Shown in pieces: positions 40,072 to 44,540 of a stretch of 44,540 nt of DNA. Both the position numbers and the translations under genes were made by a program. Within the stretch, counting starts at the first letter, position 1; the number at the start of each line of letters is the position of its first letter. The notes beneath the pieces were generated by a model that had not been told where the DNA came from, did not search any database, and saw only the letters and a list, made by a program, of their open reading frames with translations. The stretch comes from Planctomycetes bacterium UBA7888 (lineage in GTDB: Bacteria > Planctomycetota > UBA1135), in contig DLRM01000056.1 of assembly GCA_002500505.1 (NCBI GenBank), positions 1 to 44,540 on the forward strand. Direction: 5' to 3'.

Positions 40072-41364
40072 CTAGAAGGATTGGGAGAGTTGAAGGACAG
40101 GCCAAAGAATGGAAAGGACAATGAAGCCTACAAGGACGGCCAGGAAGACAATGAGGATCGGCTCCACAAGAGAAGTGAATTTTTGAGTTGAGATTTCCAC
40201 TTCCTCTTCATAGGCCTCCCCGACTTGAAGCATCATCGTGTCCAGTTCGCCGGATTGTTCTCCCACTGCAATCATGTATCCCATGAGGGGAGGAAAGACA
40301 CCCGAGGCCTTTATAGGGCCAGCAATGTCTGCACCCTCCAGAATTTTTGCTCGGACGTCTTGGACCGTCTTTTCCAAAAGTCGGTTTCCTAAAACCGTTT
40401 CTGTGACCTCCAGGCAGCGCACAACAGGTACTCCAGAACGCAGGAGCGTGGCAAAAGTTTGAGCAAATCGGGAAAGGGCCTGCTTGGTTATTAAGTCGCC
40501 GAATAAGGGCAGCTTTAGAAGTTTTGAGTCAATTCCGAGGCGACCTTTTTGGGAACTGTAAATTAAATTAAAAACAAGCCCAGAGAAAATAAAGATAAGC
40601 AGGAAAGCCCACCACCATTCAACTAAGTAGTCAGACGTGTTTTGGAGAATTCTCGTGGGCAGTGGAAGGAGCTCGCCACGCGCCTCCAGCATTGTCGTAA
40701 TTTTTGGAACTACCAAGACCAGAAGTGCTGCAACGACTAAAACACCAATGCAAAGCATGATGATGGGGTAGGCCATTGCTGCTGCCACCTTGTTCCGGAC
40801 TCGTGCTTGCCCCTGCATAAAACCTGCAAGGCGCTCAAGGACTTCATCCAGACGGCCAGCGGCCTCACCAGAGCGGACCATCGAAACATATAGGTCGTCA
40901 AAATACTCAGGATGATTCGAAAGGGCGTCAGCGGTGGGCTCACCCTGAGAAATTCTTTCTCGAATGTCTCGGGTGACCATGTTGAAACGCTTTCGCTGAG
41001 TTTGTTCAATGATTGCGCGAAGGGCCTCGGTCAAAGGAATGCCAGCTTTTAAAAGTGTGGCAAGCTGGCGAGTAAAAGTGCCTACATCTTCCAGGTTCCG
41101 CTTCGTAATTCTTTGAGCATCACCCTTCCCTCTTGCGGATTCAAGAGTTTTGAGAAGCTTCGCCTGTAGCTTAGACTCGGATTTTGCTTTCCTTTGAGCC
41201 TTCCTGTTGGCTTTTCTAGCACCTGGCCCCGTCTCCGTAGTTTCGGTGACCATGTAGCCTTGGCGTTTCAGCTTTGCCCGAGCTTCTCTAGCAGAATCGG
41301 AATCAATGACTCCAGAGGCCTTTCCGCCGTTCTTGTCAAAGCCCTTCCACTCATAAATGACCAT
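40072..41364 (-). CDS. gspF: Type II secretion inner-membrane platform protein GspF
   Basis: GspF is the polytopic platform protein that couples the GspE ATPase to pseudopilus growth. It has 430 residues. Two T2SSF domains are visible, each with FTRQLATLLKAGIPLTEAL and FAQTFATLLRSGVPVVRCLE respectively, and three membrane helices near 200-222, 250-270 and 400-425. A lysine-rich segment at 48-75 is longer than usual. AGGAGGG (41372-41378 on the plus numbering) lies seven bases before the ATG, overlapping the gspE stop; it is one of the best Shine-Dalgarno sites in the window. Confidence 0.95.
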   Translation of the reverse strand: MVIYEWKGFDKNGGKASGVIDSDSAREARAKLKRQGYMVTETTETGPGARKANRKAQRKAKSESKLQAKLLKTLESARGKGDAQRITKRNLEDVGTFTRQLATLLKAGIPLTEALRAIIEQTQRKRFNMVTRDIRERISQGEPTADALSNHPEYFDDLYVSMVRSGEAAGRLDEVLERLAGFMQGQARVRNKVAAAMAYPIIMLCIGVLVVAALLVLVVPKITTMLEARGELLPLPTRILQNTSDYLVEWWWAFLLIFIFSGLVFNLIYSSQKGRLGIDSKLLKLPLFGDLITKQALSRFAQTFATLLRSGVPVVRCLEVTETVLGNRLLEKTVQDVRAKILEGADIAGPIKASGVFPPLMGYMIAVGEQSGELDTMMLQVGEAYEEEVEISTQKFTSLVEPILIVFLAVLVGFIVLSILWPVLQLSQSF

Positions 41365-41371
41365 AGGCTCG

Positions 41372-41378
41372 CCCTCCT
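41372..41378 (-). promoter_or_regulatory. Ribosome binding site of gspF
   Basis: On the minus strand AGGAGGG lies seven bases before the gspF ATG and overlaps the TAG stop of gspE. This suggests independent, strong initiation of gspF after gspE, unlike the tightly coupled junctions of the rest of the operon. Confidence 0.65.
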
Positions 41379-43110
41379 AAACCACGTCTAATTGAGTGAC
41401 GCGCATAATCTCATCCGGCGATGTCCGTCCATCGGCAAGCTTCAGCAAACCGTCCTGGCGTAGGGTTCGCATGCCAAGTTCGGTTACGGCGACTTTCTTC
41501 AGCGTGGAGGCAGTGGCTTCCTCGGTGATTAAAGCTCGGACACCCTCTTCCATGGGTAGCATTTCGTAAATAGCGACTCGGCCTTGATAGCCAGAGTTGA
41601 AACATTCCGTGCAGCCAGGGGAAACAGCTAGCTTGCCGTCGGGTAATTGCCCTAAATCAAATCCCATTCCTTTTAATTGGGCAATTTGGTCGTCGTTAGG
41701 CAAGCACCATTCTTTGCATGCAGAGCAGAGGGTCCGGACAAGGCGTTGGGCAATCACCAAAACTAGCGACGAGGAGACCAGATAGGGCTCAAGTCCCAAA
41801 TCAATCAAACGAGTCACAGTGGAAGGGGCATCATTCGTGTGAACCGTGGAGAAGACTAAGTGCCCAGTGATTGCAGCACGGATGGCAATCTCAGCAGTTT
41901 CGAGGTCCCGGATTTCGCCAACCATCATGACGTCAGGGTCCTGACGAAGGAAAGAGCGAAGGCCGGCGGAAAATGTGAGACCTTTTTTTGTATTGACTTG
42001 AACCTGTGAAATACCGTCGAGGGAGTACTCGACAGGGTCTTCAATCGTCAAAATATTTTTATCCCCCGTGCTGATTTCAGTAAGAGAGGCGTAAAGGGTT
42101 GTAGTCTTTCCAGAGCCAGTAGGGCCCGTGACCAAAATAATCCCGTGGGGGTATTTAATATAAGAGTTCAGGATTTTTTGGTGATGCTCATCCAATCCCA
42201 TCTCTCCCAGAGTGTAAACTTTTGCAGTTTTGTCTAGAAGACGGAGAACTGCCCTTTCTCCGGCACTCGTTGGCACAAGGGAAACACGGACATCGACCTC
42301 GCCGTCACCGATGCGGACCGAAGCCCGTCCATCTTGAGGCAATCGGCGCTCGGCAATGTCTAACTTGGCCATAACCTTAATCCTGGAAAGAACCGCATCT
42401 TGCGCATTCTTCGGAATGGAATCCATGTCATAAAGGATTCCATCAATCCGGAAACGGACTTGCATGCGGTCGGTGTACGGTTGGAAGTGGACATCGGAAG
42501 CGCGCAACTTGAGAGCTTGAAATAGCACCGAATTGACCAACTTGATAATGGGGGCCTTGTTGGCAGAATCGAGGAGATCTTCAGAATCCTCTAGTTCGGC
42601 TGCAAGGCCGGCAATGTCGGTGTCCTCAAGGTCTTCCAGTGCCTCATCCACGCCATCTGCCTTATGTCGAAAAGCCCGATTCACAAGTTCTGTAATTTCG
42701 GCGCGTGGTGCCAAAACAAACTGAACAGGGCAGGGGAGTAGGCTCTCTAGGTCGTCTTGCGGGTGAAGGTCAAAAGGGTGGGCAGTGGCCACCGTGAGGG
42801 TTCCGTCGTCCTCTTTTCCAATTGCAATCATCGTGTGAGCGCGCGCAAAAGAGAGAGGTATGGCGTCGGCAAAAATCGAAGGTACCTGAATGCCTTCGAG
42901 CTTAGGCAAGAAAGGCAGGTCAAAGTCCGTTGCAAAAGCTTGCAGCATGTCTTCTTCCGCAACCCCGCGGTTAAGAAGAATGCGGTCAAAGGTAGAGCCA
43001 CTTGAAACGGCTTGATCTCTTAGCTTTTGGAGCTCGGCTGGAGTAAGGCCGGTCTCTTTTTCGAGGAGATCAATGAGGTCCACTGTTGGCGCGAGGTCTT
43101 CTGGGTTCAC
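41377..43110 (-). CDS. gspE: Type II secretion ATPase GspE
   Basis: GspE is the cytoplasmic hexameric ATPase driving pseudopilus assembly. It has 577 residues with a GTG start that overlaps the gspD TGA (GTGA). The N1/N2 domains lie at about 10-150. An acidic linker (about 150-185, EALEDLEDTDIAGL) is unusual. Walker A is GPTGSGKTT (329-337), the Asp box is ILTIEDPVEY, Walker B is PDVMMVGEIRD (392-402) and the His box is VFSTVHTNDA. The zinc-binding Cys pairs of GspE/PilB are Cys462/465 and Cys500/503. PilB is possible, but the gspD-J order favours GspE. Confidence 0.95.
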   Translation of the reverse strand: MNPEDLAPTVDLIDLLEKETGLTPAELQKLRDQAVSSGSTFDRILLNRGVAEEDMLQAFATDFDLPFLPKLEGIQVPSIFADAIPLSFARAHTMIAIGKEDDGTLTVATAHPFDLHPQDDLESLLPCPVQFVLAPRAEITELVNRAFRHKADGVDEALEDLEDTDIAGLAAELEDSEDLLDSANKAPIIKLVNSVLFQALKLRASDVHFQPYTDRMQVRFRIDGILYDMDSIPKNAQDAVLSRIKVMAKLDIAERRLPQDGRASVRIGDGEVDVRVSLVPTSAGERAVLRLLDKTAKVYTLGEMGLDEHHQKILNSYIKYPHGIILVTGPTGSGKTTTLYASLTEISTGDKNILTIEDPVEYSLDGISQVQVNTKKGLTFSAGLRSFLRQDPDVMMVGEIRDLETAEIAIRAAITGHLVFSTVHTNDAPSTVTRLIDLGLEPYLVSSSLVLVIAQRLVRTLCSACKEWCLPNDDQIAQLKGMGFDLGQLPDGKLAVSPGCTECFNSGYQGRVAIYEMLPMEEGVRALITEEATASTLKKVAVTELGMRTLRQDGLLKLADGRTSPDEIMRVTQLDVV

Positions 43111-44540
43111 TGGCCACTCTCAGGGAGATTCCGTGCACTCGGTTCGCTGGGGTCAGAGTGAGCGGGGGCCACGCCCTCCAGTTCATCATTGGGCAAAGTG
43201 TCTGGGAATCCAAGCTGGCGCATTTCGCCGCCTTCGAGAAGGCCACTTGGCGGGTCAAATACGGGTGAAGAAAAGCTACTCAAGTCCAACTGGCCCGTCT
43301 CCAACTCATTGGATCCGTCAACACTTTCCTCAAGAATGATGTCCACAGGGACATCGACTTCGAATTCCGGGTCAATCCTTTGAACTCTTTGTAGGCCAAT
43401 CACATTGGCAGCCTTGGCTTTTCCAACAGTTGAAATATCGGCAAGCTCGGCAAAGTCTTCATCGTCTAAGATTCGGGGCGTGCAGAAGAAGAAGAGGGTT
43501 GTTTTGACATTGGCGTTGCTACGAGAGCCAAAAATCCAACCAAGAACGGGTAGATCGGAAAGGAGAGGGATGCCCGTGTTGTTGGTCGTCATGTCATCCC
43601 GAATGATTCCGCCAATCCACATGGTGGCTCCATCAGGAAGGTAAACCGTGGTATCCAGCTTTCGAGTAATCCTGGTGGGCGGCAAAGTCTGGCCAGGCGT
43701 GAAAGTCCCTCGGAAAGCGGAGATTTCAAGGGATACCCCTAAGCGCAGGTAACGGCCAGCAGCAATGCTGGGAGTGATTGAGAGCGTAATTCCCGCTTCT
43801 TGGTACCCATCAAAAGTGGTCGTGACTCCGACTCCCTGAGTCGCGCTTTGGGTAGAGGTTGGGATTTCATCAATGGATTCCACCCGCGCTCCACGGTTGT
43901 TCGTCACAAGGATAGAGGGCACGGAAAGAATATTTGCATCGTTCCGGCTTTGCGCAGCAGCCAGCAACATAGGAATGCCGTATTCCGTTCCATCTAGAAT
44001 CCCAGCAGTAAACCCAGAGCGATTCGGGTCTAAAATCCTAGTGTCGAGGGTTCCGTCTCCATCGGAGTCCGTCAAAGTGGAGATTCCCATAGAAGTAAAC
44101 CCGAAACCCGTCTGCGAACCGTCGCTGTTCGGGTAATTTACGGATGCGTATTCAAAGCCAATCTCCTTGTTGAAATCTTCAGAAACTTCAATAAGAGCGG
44201 TCTCGATAAGGACCTGCTTTTGGCGACGATCTAAGGTGACGAGCATGCGCTCTAGCTCAAGCCACTTGGAGCGCGAGGCCGTAATGAGCAGGGTGTTGGT
44301 TTCCTCTTGGGCTTCCAAGACAATTGGCTGTTCATTTCGAGAAATTGTTGTGTTCTGATTGTTGCCACCGCGCCGAGTTTCATTTTGTTGCACTTCCTTG
44401 AGGAAAGCCTTCAAGGATTTCTGAAGATCTTTTGCGGAGATGTTCTCTAGCTGATAAGTGCGGAAGCTCAGCTCTGGCGTTTCGACCTCGGTGTCTAGCT
44501 GGGCGATTAAATCCTTAATCATGTCCAACTTTTCAGGATC
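43107..44540 (-). CDS. gspD: Type II secretion secretin GspD, N-terminus cut by window edge
   Basis: GspD forms the outer-membrane channel. The last 477 residues are visible; the frame stays open through position 44540, so the N-terminal domains are outside the window. The visible part starts in an N-type periplasmic domain (EAQEETNTLLITASRSKWLE; RRQKQVLIETALIEV), then the secretin core (ANILSVPSILVTNN; LPDGATMWIGGII; GIPLLSDLPVLGWIFGSRS; the closing LFFFCTPRIL). A DSDGDGTLD segment (44043-44069) resembles a calcium-binding thrombospondin-3 or EF-hand loop. After the core there is a roughly 120-residue acidic tail. Its stop overlaps the gspE GTG. Confidence 0.92.
   Translation of the reverse strand, partial: DPEKLDMIKDLIAQLDTEVETPELSFRTYQLENISAKDLQKSLKAFLKEVQQNETRRGGNNQNTTISRNEQPIVLEAQEETNTLLITASRSKWLELERMLVTLDRRQKQVLIETALIEVSEDFNKEIGFEYASVNYPNSDGSQTGFGFTSMGISTLTDSDGDGTLDTRILDPNRSGFTAGILDGTEYGIPMLLAAAQSRNDANILSVPSILVTNNRGARVESIDEIPTSTQSATQGVGVTTTFDGYQEAGITLSITPSIAAGRYLRLGVSLEISAFRGTFTPGQTLPPTRITRKLDTTVYLPDGATMWIGGIIRDDMTTNNTGIPLLSDLPVLGWIFGSRSNANVKTTLFFFCTPRILDDEDFAELADISTVGKAKAANVIGLQRVQRIDPEFEVDVPVDIILEESVDGSNELETGQLDLSSFSSPVFDPPSGLLEGGEMRQLGFPDTLPNDELEGVAPAHSDPSEPSARNLPESGQ

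Overview
The window is 44.5 kb of gene-dense bacterial chromosome: about 41 protein genes, mostly housekeeping, with very short gaps and many start/stop overlaps. It codes for a Gram-negative cell envelope (Kdo transferase WaaA, a type II secretion operon with a secretin, LspA, SecA, YajC, TatA). Several proteins carry an N-terminal CxxC...CxxC zinc ribbon followed by a membrane helix (MJ0042-like). ResB/CcsA cytochrome c assembly genes are present and few genes have a Shine-Dalgarno sequence. Together this suggests a member of the Planctomycetota or a related PVC-type lineage. The lineage is an inference; no rRNA is present to settle it. I saw no tRNA or rRNA gene, CRISPR array, insertion sequence, prophage or toxin-antitoxin pair.

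Layout. 1-1429 (minus): two zinc-ribbon proteins, the first cut by the window edge. 1467-5242 (plus): uvrB-uvrC excision repair, convergent with a Xer recombinase (5239-6183, minus). 6224-18090 (plus): a long run, dksA-like, lspA, pyrD, secA, waaA, metK, ahcY, a pseudopilin, miaB, ribD. 18057-18925 (minus): yraN and yajC. 18969-23063 (plus): mnmA, a VWA membrane protein, and a zinc-ribbon/coiled-coil/HEAT membrane protein. 23166-24329 (plus): mdh, then rpmH with a clear intrinsic terminator. 24391-24771: the only long gap; it has no convincing gene but contains a structured element just before sucC. 24772-32615 (plus): sucC, sucD, an MnmC-like methyltransferase, tatA, mobA, a polyprenyl synthase, resB, ccsA. 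32618-33463 (minus): folD. 33523-37666 (plus): a rhomboid protease, a large exported protein of unknown function, and serS. 37663-44540 (minus): gspD-E-F-G-H-I-J, with gspD running off the right edge.

Themes. SAM synthesis and SAH removal (metK, ahcY) sit beside tRNA modification (miaB) in one transcript-like run, and mnmA and an MnmC-like enzyme lie elsewhere in the window. Respiration genes cluster as mdh, sucCD, polyprenyl synthase and resB-ccsA. Export is represented by SecA, YajC, TatA, LspA and the type II system. tatA overlaps mobA, which fits Tat export of molybdoenzymes. Plus/minus convergent pairs end within a few bases of each other, twice on the same CTAG tetranucleotide.

No clearly new multi-gene system is visible. 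The points most worth a second look are the gap and leader before sucC, a perfect 11-bp hairpin inside the start of miaB, a perfect 9-bp inverted repeat just before the unknown exported protein at 34328, and the unknown proteins themselves.
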